This document shows, piece after piece, positions 1 to 5,928 of a DNA stretch of 6,207 nucleotides. The notes beneath the pieces were generated by a model that was given only the letters and a program-made list of their open reading frames with translations, was not told the origin of the DNA and ran no database searches. The stretch's first letter is position 1. Each line of letters opens with the position of its first letter. The position numbers and the translations under genes were made by a program. Source of the DNA: an uncultured Rhizobiaceae group bacterium (GTDB taxonomy: Bacteria; Pseudomonadota; Alphaproteobacteria; Rhizobiales; Rhizobiaceae); NCBI GenBank assembly GCA_938009335.1, contig CALLHT010000168.1, forward strand, positions 1-6,207, written 5' to 3'.

Positions 1-402
1 AATGTCGAGAATTCTACGATCAATGTGACGATTGATGTTGCAAGCGTATCCACCGGGTTCACTCCGCTGGATGATCACCTGAAGAATAAAGATTTCCTTG
101 AAGTTGAAACATACCCAACGGCAACATTTGTGAGTACAAGCGTTACGAAGACGGGTGATGATACCGCAGATATTGTTGGTGATTTTACACTCCATGGCGT
201 AACCAAACCAGTTACTCTTAAAGCTAAACTTACTCACAAAGGTGAGCACCCAGTCGGTAAGTTCCTCGACTACTATAAAGGTCAGTGGATTGCGTTTTCT
301 GCAACAACCGAGATCGACCACCAAGCTTTCGGCGTAGGTTCTTTCTCAACTGGCCCAATCACGATCGATATTTCTACTGAAATGAAAGATCGCGAAGACT
401 AA
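1..402 (+). CDS. YceI-family polyisoprenoid/lipid-binding protein, 3' part (5' end outside window)
   Basis: The reading frame is open from base 1, and 133 residues precede the TAA stop. The visible part covers most of a YceI beta-barrel: residues 9-20 match the IDVASVSTGF strand motif, 24-28 the conserved DDHL stretch, 38-46 the YPTATF strand, and 60-72 the GDFTLHGVTKPVTL motif, with a closing ATTEIDHQAFGVG segment at 101-113. E. coli YceI has about 190 residues with a signal peptide, so roughly 55-60 residues, including any signal peptide, lie upstream. A GTG at 25 falls inside the conserved barrel and is not a believable start. Family members are usually periplasmic and hold an isoprenoid or quinone tail in the barrel; the actual ligand here is unknown. 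An intrinsic terminator follows at once, and the next gene carries its own YceI domain, so two paralogous YceI modules lie in tandem. This copy keeps the DxHL motif that the downstream fused copy lacks. Confidence 0.9.
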   Translation, partial: NVENSTINVTIDVASVSTGFTPLDDHLKNKDFLEVETYPTATFVSTSVTKTGDDTADIVGDFTLHGVTKPVTLKAKLTHKGEHPVGKFLDYYKGQWIAFSATTEIDHQAFGVGSFSTGPITIDISTEMKDRED

Positions 403-424
403 GATCGTTTTCATGTTTGTGCTT

Positions 425-460
425 AAAGGCCGGTGCCGTTTGAGTGTGCCGGCCTTTTCT
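425..460 (+). terminator. Rho-independent terminator after the YceI gene
   Basis: A perfect 9-bp GC-rich stem pairs AAAGGCCGG (425-433) with CCGGCCTTT (449-457), followed by TCTGTTTC. Two G-T wobbles and one C-G pair can extend the stem inward, leaving a loop of about 9 nt. It lies 22 bp after the YceI stop codon. The short T run may allow some readthrough into the next gene, which starts 24 bp downstream. Confidence 0.8.
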
Positions 461-469
461 GTTTCTATC

Positions 470-474
470 AGGAA
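470..474 (+). promoter_or_regulatory. Ribosome binding site deciding the b561-YceI start
   Basis: AGGAA stands 9 nt before ATG 484. The longer in-frame option, GTG 433, lies inside the terminator stem and adds 17 residues unlike any b561 N-terminus. The ATG at 477 is out of frame. The site therefore supports ATG 484. Confidence 0.65.
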
Positions 475-483
475 TTATGCGTC

Positions 484-1749
484 ATGCTGAATAATACCAA
501 GGAAACCTATGGCTTGATTGCACAGTTGCTTCACTGGGCAACGGCTTTGTTGATTTTCATTCTGATACCGCTTGGCGTGTTTATGCATGAACTTCCAATC
601 AATACTTCGGAAGAAATCGTCTACAAATCCTGGTTCTATTCACTTCACAAAACACTGGGCGTCACAGTGTTTGGCATCGCGATTTTGCGTGTCATTTGGG
701 CATTCATTCAACCAAAACCGGGTGCCTTAAACGCGGACCGAAAGCTTGAAAGTTTCCTCGCAAGCACCATTCACTGGACACTGTATGGTTCAATTATCGC
801 TATGCCTTTGACGGGATGGTTGCACCATTCGGCTCTGGAAGGGTTCGCGCCAATCTGGTGGCCATTTAGTCAGGATCTGCCGTTTATTCCGAAGAACGCA
901 GATCTCGCCAGTGCTTTTGGAACGGCGCATTTTCTGACCGGTATATTGCTGGTTTTATCCTTAGTACTGCATGTTGTAGGAGCATTGAAACACACGTTTG
1001 TGGATCGTGATATTACACTCAAACGGATGGTGCCAGGTGCGAAGGTTGCGGTGACCTCGTCGATGGTAAGAAAGCTGAACTCACGGTTCCCCCTAACAGT
1101 TGCAGCCACCTGCTTTTTGGTGATTGGGATCGTTTCAGGAGGCGGTTTGCTCTCGCACGATCATGATCACAGCCACAGTCATGATACTTCGAATGTGACG
1201 CAAGATGCTGATGGCGAAGCTACTAACCTAAGTTCCAATAGTCCCAGTACAGAGATCACGAGATGGGAGGTTGATCACGCCAAGAGCACACTTACGATTT
1301 CTATCACCCAAAACGGCAAACCCGTTCCGGGCGAGTTTGCGAAATGGCAGGCAGATATTGCCTTTGATCCGGAGAAACTGGAAGCATCACACATCAAAGC
1401 TTCCGTTAATATCGCGAGTTTGACGCTTGGTGGGGTAACTGAAAAGGCGCTTGATCAACCCTTTCTCAATGTGAAGAAATTTAAGACAGCTACGTTTGAA
1501 GCGAATGAGATTGTCCGCGTTGGCGATGGACTTTATGAAGCCAAAGGAACGCTAACGCTAATCGGTATAGCGAAGCCTTTTGTGTTGCCGTTTGCGCTCG
1601 AGATAAAGGGCAACATTGCCATTGCTACAGCTGATGCGTCTATCCGACGTTTGGATTTTGGTATTGGAAAGGACGGTTTCCAAACAGATGGAACTGTTGG
1701 ATTTGATGTTTCCATCAGCGTGAAGCTTGAAGCGGACAAAACTGACTAA
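484..1749 (+). CDS. Cytochrome b561 fused to a C-terminal YceI domain
   Basis: This 421-residue protein has two recognisable modules. Residues about 8-180 form a bacterial cytochrome b561 of the YceJ/CybB type, with four membrane helices near 14-34, 52-74, 93-113 and 143-168. Candidate heme-b ligands are H17 (LLHW), H55 (SLHK), H149 (TAHF) and H163 (VLHVVG). A basic segment follows (KRMVPGAK, RKLNSR), then a fifth hydrophobic helix at about 203-223, a His/Asp-rich stretch HDHDHSHSHD at 225-234, a polar linker, and a YceI domain at about 258-416. By the positive-inside rule, the fifth helix would carry the chain back out and place the YceI domain in the periplasm. In E. coli b561 (yceJ) and yceI are adjacent separate genes; here they are one chain. 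The likely role is electron exchange with membrane quinol near a lipid- or quinone-binding barrel, which is inference. The YceI half has TEKALDQPFL where the family usually has DxHL. I chose ATG 484 because AGGAA precedes it. Confidence 0.88.
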   Translation: MLNNTKETYGLIAQLLHWATALLIFILIPLGVFMHELPINTSEEIVYKSWFYSLHKTLGVTVFGIAILRVIWAFIQPKPGALNADRKLESFLASTIHWTLYGSIIAMPLTGWLHHSALEGFAPIWWPFSQDLPFIPKNADLASAFGTAHFLTGILLVLSLVLHVVGALKHTFVDRDITLKRMVPGAKVAVTSSMVRKLNSRFPLTVAATCFLVIGIVSGGGLLSHDHDHSHSHDTSNVTQDADGEATNLSSNSPSTEITRWEVDHAKSTLTISITQNGKPVPGEFAKWQADIAFDPEKLEASHIKASVNIASLTLGGVTEKALDQPFLNVKKFKTATFEANEIVRVGDGLYEAKGTLTLIGIAKPFVLPFALEIKGNIAIATADASIRRLDFGIGKDGFQTDGTVGFDVSISVKLEADKTD

Positions 1750-1784
1750 ACAATCTAGGGTCAGGACTCATCTTAAAATGGGAA

Positions 1785-1826
1785 ACAGGGCAAGAAGTTA
1801 TCGTTTCATGCCCTGTGTATTTTATG
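1785..1826 (+). terminator. Hairpin terminator between convergent genes
   Basis: ACAGGGCA (1785-1792) pairs with TGCCCTGT (1809-1816) over 8 bp. After an A-A mismatch, GAA (1794-1796) pairs with TTC (1805-1807), leaving a small loop. The sequence GTATTTTATG follows on the plus strand. It lies 35 bp after the fusion gene stop and 33 bp past the stop of the opposing hydrolase gene. On the minus strand the stem is followed by TTCCCATTTTAAG, a poorer tail, so it could serve both genes but fits the plus strand better. Confidence 0.6.
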
Positions 1827-1849
1827 AGTATAGGTTCTGATTTAACTGC

Positions 1850-2674
1850 TTACGCGTTTGCTATTTGTTCGAGGGCTTCATCTGTTGACCAGACAGCATT
1901 CGCCATATAGCGGAAGTTTGTAAGGGCAGCGAGGTAACCATCACCTTCAGGCAGAACAGCGGCGGCTGTCGCGTCTTTCACAACAGCAACTTCAAATCCA
2001 AGTTCTAGTAACTCTCTCAAGTGCGATTCTGTACATAGGTTTGCAGACATCCCTGCAAGGATGACTTGATCCACGCCTGCTTTGCGCAATTGAAGGCCAA
2101 GATCGTTCGATTCATTTCCGTAAAGTTTATGTGGAGACGTTACGATTGTTTTGCCATCGAAGATGTACTTCTTGTATTGCGGCATGAAGTCAGCACCGGA
2201 CCCTTCAAACCCTTCCGTTGTCAGAGAGCCTTTACGGTCAAACATGCCGATCTTGTGCATTAGCTTTTCCAATGCACCTTCGAAGCGCCACCCGTGATCT
2301 GTTGGATAATAAAAGTGGGGAGAAACAGCAACGGTCATGTCGCGTGATTTGCCTGCTTTAAAAAGGCGCTCGATGTTCTCGACAGTATTGTGACGTTTAA
2401 CGCTTTCACCAACAACACCCCAAGTCACCCCGTCTGGGCTAAGAAAGTCGATTTGCGGATCAGTTACGACAATTGCTGCACGTTCAAGGTTTAATTTCAT
2501 ATCACTTGGCGGTAGAGCGGGTTCTGCCGGTTCTGCATATGGGTCTGTATCTGCATTTGCTGTGGTTGTTGCAGCTGCGGTAGCTGCAACTGCAGCTGCA
2601 GCCGTTGCCACGCCACCGCGCAAGGCTTCGCGACGCGATAGTTTTTTCGGATCATGATCGTGACTAGAACACAT
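1850..2674 (-). CDS. Cysteine hydrolase, isochorismatase-like superfamily, with predicted Tat signal peptide
   Basis: The 274-residue product starts with a twin-arginine-like signal: SRREAL at 13-18, an Ala/Thr-rich hydrophobic stretch at about 20-38, and a possible cleavage site ANA|DT after residue 41. The mature part, about 60-270, is an isochorismatase-like alpha/beta hydrolase. The expected triad is visible: D72 in VVTDPQIDF, probably K183 in SPHKLYGNESNDL, and nucleophile C214 in GMSANLCTESHLREL, followed by the conserved strand VAVVKDATAAA. The family cleaves C-N bonds in amides and related compounds (nicotinamidase, carbamoylases) or vinyl ethers (isochorismate); the substrate here cannot be read from the sequence. 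Export is unusual for this mostly cytosolic family. The start is supported by AAGGAG at 2683-2688, 8 nt upstream. An internal ATG at 2500 (residue 59, just before the catalytic domain) would give a cytosolic form but has no good ribosome site. The gene is divergent from an AraC-type regulator that probably controls it. Confidence 0.88.
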   Translation of the reverse strand: MCSSHDHDPKKLSRREALRGGVATAAAAVAATAAATTTANADTDPYAEPAEPALPPSDMKLNLERAAIVVTDPQIDFLSPDGVTWGVVGESVKRHNTVENIERLFKAGKSRDMTVAVSPHFYYPTDHGWRFEGALEKLMHKIGMFDRKGSLTTEGFEGSGADFMPQYKKYIFDGKTIVTSPHKLYGNESNDLGLQLRKAGVDQVILAGMSANLCTESHLRELLELGFEVAVVKDATAAAVLPEGDGYLAALTNFRYMANAVWSTDEALEQIANA

Positions 2675-2799
2675 AGGGTAAACTCCTTTTTCTTGAATGT
2701 AGGTTGAGTTTGCCTCTTGATCTGTGCTTTATCGTCCGAAAAGAGGGCTTAAATCCTTCAAACCGTATTCAATCGTCCAAAAATGGTTGCAATTAGTCC
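2675..2799. promoter_or_regulatory. Divergent promoter region between hydrolase and AraC-type regulator
   Basis: This 125-bp gap must hold the promoters of both genes. It has a strong AAGGAG ribosome site for the hydrolase (2683-2688, minus strand) but no recognisable Shine-Dalgarno before the regulator ATG at 2800 (TTGCAATTAGTCC precedes it). No convincing sigma-70 -35/-10 pair stands out on either strand, which fits activator-dependent promoters but does not prove them. A 12-bp direct repeat inside it is listed separately. Confidence 0.55.
2731..2783 (+). repeat. 12-bp direct repeat, candidate AraC-family operator
   Basis: ATCGTCCGAAAA (2731-2742) and ATCGTCCAAAAA (2772-2783) match at 11 of 12 positions in the same orientation. 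They lie 41 bp apart start to start, close to four helical turns, so both would face the same side of DNA. AraC/XylS proteins often bind direct repeats next to the divergent gene they control. The second copy ends 16 bp before the regulator start codon, which would suit autorepression. Operator function is inferred. Confidence 0.5.
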
Positions 2800-3711
2800 A
2801 TGTCTTTTGAAAGTGTTCTTGATGAATTGAATGTTTCGGCTGATCCTTTTGCTTTGTGCGAGCTTCAGGGGCGTTGTTCATTGGGGTTGCCGGGGCAGCC
2901 GGGTGTAACTGTGCACTACATTTTGGCGGGTGAGGGCGAAATCGTTTTCAAAGACCGCAAACCGATTCCCATTAACCGTGGTACGCTTGTACTTGCGCCA
3001 ACCATCGTGCCGCACAGTCTACGGTCTTTTGGCGGGCTAGAGACACCAATCCCAGAATGTCATCCGGCTGAACTCGACTTGGCCAGTCATCTCTCGGGTG
3101 CTCCAGATGAAGATCAGGGCAAACTTCTGGCTATCTGTAGCCATCTTTCCATTGGTTTGCGTGGATCTACAGGTCTTATTGAGATGATCCGTGACCCCAT
3201 TGTTGCGCGTATAGAAGAGGGTAAGGATATGTCCGGGATCATACAACGGTTGCTGCGCGAACTCTCAACGCCTAGGCTTGGTAGTCGCGCCATCATTCGG
3301 ACATTACTGCTTGAGTGTGTATTGATGCTCATCCGAGAACGGATGGAGGCGGAAGAAAACGCATTTCATTGGATGTCTGGGCTTAGCGATCAACGGCTTT
3401 GGTCTGCTCTAAAAACAATGCTTGATTCTCCGGGTGAATCGCATTCTGTACAGAGCTTAGCGGGTATCGCGGGCATGAGCCGCTCTTCCTTTGCGGCGCA
3501 TTTTGCCGAAGCATATGGAACCGGTCCGATGGACCTATTGAGAGACATCCGGGTACATCTGGCGGGTACGATGTTGGCGGAATCTAAACTGCCGATTAAG
3601 CGGATTGCAGAACTTGTTGGCTTTAGGAGCCGAAGCGCGTTCTCGCGGGTGTTCAAGGAAATCTCAGGTTCATCTCCGGACGAGTTCCGAAAGTCGCAAT
3701 CAACCGATTAG
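2800..3711 (+). CDS. AraC-family transcriptional regulator with N-terminal cupin-like domain
   Basis: The product has 303 residues. Residues about 5-185 resemble the cupin-type sensor domain found in many AraC proteins, with VHYILAGEGEIVF (38-50) and GTLVLAPTIVPHSL (61-74) as typical barrel strands. Residues about 196-300 are the DNA-binding region with two helix-turn-helix units: SVQSLAGIAGMSRSSFAAHF (216-235), and a second at about 265-298 with the AraC signature IAELVGFRSRSAFSRVFK and the ending GSSPDEFRK. It is likely a ligand-responsive activator or repressor of the divergent hydrolase gene, and the direct repeat in the shared gap is a candidate site. The inducer is unknown. The ATG at 2800 lacks a clear ribosome site but is the only start that includes the complete sensor domain. 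The gene ends only 8 bp from the stop codon of the convergent ubiG, with no terminator visible between them. Confidence 0.9.
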   Translation: MSFESVLDELNVSADPFALCELQGRCSLGLPGQPGVTVHYILAGEGEIVFKDRKPIPINRGTLVLAPTIVPHSLRSFGGLETPIPECHPAELDLASHLSGAPDEDQGKLLAICSHLSIGLRGSTGLIEMIRDPIVARIEEGKDMSGIIQRLLRELSTPRLGSRAIIRTLLLECVLMLIRERMEAEENAFHWMSGLSDQRLWSALKTMLDSPGESHSVQSLAGIAGMSRSSFAAHFAEAYGTGPMDLLRDIRVHLAGTMLAESKLPIKRIAELVGFRSRSAFSRVFKEISGSSPDEFRKSQSTD

Positions 3712-3719
3712 TGCTGAGT

Positions 3720-4463
3720 TTAGTCGCGCCGCGCCAAAAGCATGTAGTTTACATCCATGTCTCGGGATTTGTTCCAGCGATCCTGAAACACGTTGTAAAA
3801 GACGCCGGTTTGATCGATGACGTTCATGCCCTCAGCTGTCATGGGCGCCTCTAACTCTTCCGGCTTCACCAGTTTCTCGTATTGGTGGGTCCCTTTTGGC
3901 AACCAGCGAAGTACGTTTTCCGCCATAAAGATTGCCAGCATGTTCGCTTTTGCAGTCCGGTTGATGGTGGCACAAAACATCAGGCCACCCGGTTTTACCA
4001 TTCGTGCGCACGAAGACATAAACAGGTCTACGTCTGCAACATGCTCGACGACTTCCATATTCAGGATAATGTCAAACTTCTCGCCCGCCGCTTCGAGCGC
4101 CTCAGAGGTTTCAGCACGATAGTCTATTTTCAAGCCAGATTGTTCAGCATGAATTTTTGCGATTTCGATGTTGGTTTCTGAGGCATCCGCAGCGACGACT
4201 TCTGCGCCTAGACGCGCCATGGGTTCTGAGAGCAGTCCACCGCCACAGCCAATATCCAGCAGTCGCAAGCCATTAAATGCCTTTGGATCGTTGATATCGC
4301 GCCCAAAATTCTCGCAAACCTTCTCCTTGATATATTGCAGGCGAACCGGATTGAATTTGTGCAGCGGCTTGAATTTTCCCGTCGGGTTCCACCATTCAGC
4401 TGCCATTGCAGTGAATTTATCAACTTCCGAGGTGTCAATGGTGGTTTTGGCGGTATCAGTCAT
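3720..4463 (-). CDS. ubiG: Ubiquinone biosynthesis O-methyltransferase UbiG
   Basis: UbiG is a SAM-dependent methyltransferase that performs both O-methylation steps of ubiquinone synthesis (2-polyprenyl-6-hydroxyphenol and 3-demethylubiquinol). It acts at the cytoplasmic face of the membrane. The product has 247 residues, close to the 240 of E. coli UbiG. Visible motifs are FTAMAAEWWNPTGKFKPLH (17-35), the SAM-binding loop LLDIGCGGGLLSEPMARLGA (68-87), the acidic strand VVAADAS (89-95), NMEVVEHV (135-142), and the UbiG-specific segment from NRTAKANMLAI through LRWLPKGTH to KPEELE (168-205), linked in the family to membrane association. The open frame extends upstream to 4613, but the ATG at 4463 starts at the usual UbiG N-terminus and has AAGGA at 4470-4474, 6 nt upstream. 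The gene is divergent from lysC, as in many Alphaproteobacteria, and convergent with the AraC-type gene. Confidence 0.95.
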   Translation of the reverse strand: MTDTAKTTIDTSEVDKFTAMAAEWWNPTGKFKPLHKFNPVRLQYIKEKVCENFGRDINDPKAFNGLRLLDIGCGGGLLSEPMARLGAEVVAADASETNIEIAKIHAEQSGLKIDYRAETSEALEAAGEKFDIILNMEVVEHVADVDLFMSSCARMVKPGGLMFCATINRTAKANMLAIFMAENVLRWLPKGTHQYEKLVKPEELEAPMTAEGMNVIDQTGVFYNVFQDRWNKSRDMDVNYMLLARRD

Positions 4464-4475
4464 GGTGTGTCCTTC

Positions 4476-4502
4476 TGTCTGATAAGTCGTGCTAATCAGA
4501 CA
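4476..4502. promoter_or_regulatory. Inverted repeat in the ubiG leader
   Basis: TGTCTGAT (4476-4483) and ATCAGACA (4495-4502) form perfect 8-bp arms around an 11-bp centre. The repeat lies 12 bp upstream of the ubiG start codon and just beyond its ribosome site. On the minus strand a TTGACT (-35-like, 4506-4511) stands directly before it, and the weak hexamer ACTTAT 18 bp further on would fall inside the repeat. It may be an operator over the ubiG promoter or a hairpin in the leader RNA. No T tract follows on the minus strand, so it does not look like a terminator. Confidence 0.45.
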
Positions 4503-4602
4503 ACAAGTCAAGGTCTGGAACTTGCGGCATTGTGTGTTTTCCGCTAAGACGCGCGCAACGCTCTGGTTCCTCCGGAGCTTCTTTGTTTTCTGATACAATG
4601 GC

Positions 4603-4608
4603 AGGAAG
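4603..4608 (+). promoter_or_regulatory. Ribosome binding site supporting a TTG start for lysC
   Basis: AGGAAG ends 4 nt before TTG 4613 (AGGA is 6 nt away). It lies downstream of the competing ATG at 4598, so it cannot serve that codon. No Shine-Dalgarno-like sequence precedes ATG 4598 (TTGTTTTCTGATACA). Confidence 0.6.
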
Positions 4609-4612
4609 ATCA

Positions 4613-5872
4613 TTGGCCCGACTGGTTATGAAATTCGGTGGTACTTCGGTTGCGGATATTGATCGTATTCGCAATGTTGCACGCCATGTGAAACGTGAAG
4701 TTGATGCAGGTAACGAGGTTGCCGTTGTTGTTTCTGCCATGTCTGGAAAAACTAACGAGCTTGTTTCCTGGACTAAGGAAATTTCGCCTATTCATGATGC
4801 GCGTGAATATGATGCGGTTGTGGCGTCGGGTGAGCAGGTTACGTCTGGCCTTCTTGCCATGGCATTGCAGTCTATGGGCGTGGATGCGCGTTCTTGGCAG
4901 GGGTGGCAAATTCCACTCAAAACTGACAACGCGCATGGCGCTGCCCGGATTGAAAAGATCGAATCTGAGCTTCTGATAGAACGCATTTCCGGCGGGCAAG
5001 TGGCTGTTGTTGCAGGCTTCCAAGGTATTGGACCTGATAACCGGATTGCAACGCTAGGACGCGGTGGGTCTGACACATCAGCGGTAGCGATTGCCGCTGC
5101 CATCAATGCCAACCGTTGTGACATCTATACCGACGTGGATGGCGTCTATACGACCGATCCACGCATTGAACCGCGTGCGGCGCGGATGGAAAAAATTTCG
5201 TTTGAAGAAATGCTGGAAATGGCGTCGCTGGGTGCCAAAGTGCTACAAGTGCGTTCGGTTGAAATGGCGATGGTCCATGGTGTGCGAACCTTTGTTCGTT
5301 CCAGTTTTGATGATCCGGAAAGCATTAATTCGAAAGAAGGATCGAATGATCCGGTTGGTACGCTGATTTGTGATGAGGAAGAGATCGTGGAAAGAGAAGT
5401 TGTAACAGGCATTGCCTATTCAAAAGATGAAGCGCAAATTTCCCTTCGCCGTGTACCGGATAAACCTGGTATCTCTGCTTCTATTTTTGGGCCGCTGGCG
5501 GACGCGCATATCAATGTCGATATGATTGTTCAGAGCGTGTCTGAAGATGGTTCGAAAACCGATATGACGTTTACTGTTCCGGAAACTGATGCAGCAAAAG
5601 CGTTGCAAGTGCTGGAAGAGCAGAAGGAAACAATCGCGTTTGAGAACATTCAAAGCGATACAGGTTTGTCGAAAATTTCAGTGATCGGTATCGGTATGCG
5701 CAGTCATGCGGGTGTTGCCTCTACGGCATTTGCTGCTTTGGCTGAAAAGAACATCAACATACGTGCGATCACGACTTCTGAGATCAAATTCTCGCTTTTG
5801 ATTGATGCGGATTATACCGAATTGGCGGTTCGCACATTGCATGCAGTTTACGGGCTGAATAAATATGCCTGA
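4613..5872 (+). CDS. lysC: Aspartate kinase (aspartokinase), single-function, two ACT domains
   Basis: The enzyme phosphorylates L-aspartate with ATP, the first step toward lysine, diaminopimelate, threonine, methionine and isoleucine; it is cytosolic. From the TTG start it has 419 residues, normal for the class of about 400-425. The amino-acid kinase domain spans about 1-235, with KFGGTS (7-12), VVVSAMSGKTNEL (38-50), ASGEQ (71-75), GRGGSD (149-154) and TDVDGVYTTDPR (173-184). Two ACT domains follow at about 265-340 and 354-417, the sites of lysine and/or threonine feedback inhibition in this family. The frame is open from 4532. TTG 4613 gives the common alphaproteobacterial N-terminus MARLVMKFGG and has AGGAAG just upstream; ATG 4598 would add MAGRS and lacks a ribosome site, but is what an ATG-preferring caller would choose. 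Proteins of this type may also yield a beta subunit by internal initiation. No terminator separates it from ptsP. Confidence 0.95.
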   Translation: MARLVMKFGGTSVADIDRIRNVARHVKREVDAGNEVAVVVSAMSGKTNELVSWTKEISPIHDAREYDAVVASGEQVTSGLLAMALQSMGVDARSWQGWQIPLKTDNAHGAARIEKIESELLIERISGGQVAVVAGFQGIGPDNRIATLGRGGSDTSAVAIAAAINANRCDIYTDVDGVYTTDPRIEPRAARMEKISFEEMLEMASLGAKVLQVRSVEMAMVHGVRTFVRSSFDDPESINSKEGSNDPVGTLICDEEEIVEREVVTGIAYSKDEAQISLRRVPDKPGISASIFGPLADAHINVDMIVQSVSEDGSKTDMTFTVPETDAAKALQVLEEQKETIAFENIQSDTGLSKISVIGIGMRSHAGVASTAFAALAEKNINIRAITTSEIKFSLLIDADYTELAVRTLHAVYGLNKYA

Positions 5873-5928
5873 CAAAAATTCTTGCCTCTAAGTTTGGTGT
5901 GGGGGGCGTAAGATGGTAGATAAGAATA

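Noticed and set aside
433..483. Extended N-terminus of the b561-YceI fusion from GTG 433
   Set aside because: It lies inside the terminator stem, encodes residues unlike b561 N-termini, and ATG 484 has a good ribosome site.
2650..2660. Shared GATCATGATC sequence in the hydrolase start and the fusion linker
   Set aside because: It simply encodes His-Asp-His-Asp codons in both genes; no longer shared stretch surrounds it.
4570..4577. Palindrome CTCCGGAG upstream of lysC
   Set aside because: Eight bases, no spacer and no flanking extension; such sites are common by chance.
4594..4599. TACAAT as a lysC -10 box
   Set aside because: It would start transcription on the ribosome site, and no -35-like hexamer stands 16-18 bp upstream.
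4464..4613. Upstream extension of ubiG by 50 residues
   Set aside because: The extension would cross the lysC start and has no UbiG similarity that I recognise; ATG 4463 has AAGGA and the normal family N-terminus.
4610..5023. 137-residue open frame antisense to lysC
   Set aside because: It is fully inside a clear lysC coding region, has an ordinary shadow-frame composition and no recognisable domain or ribosome site.
5873..5928. Terminator or promoter between lysC and ptsP
   Set aside because: No stem with a T tail and no convincing -35/-10 pair; only a G run at 5901-5906.
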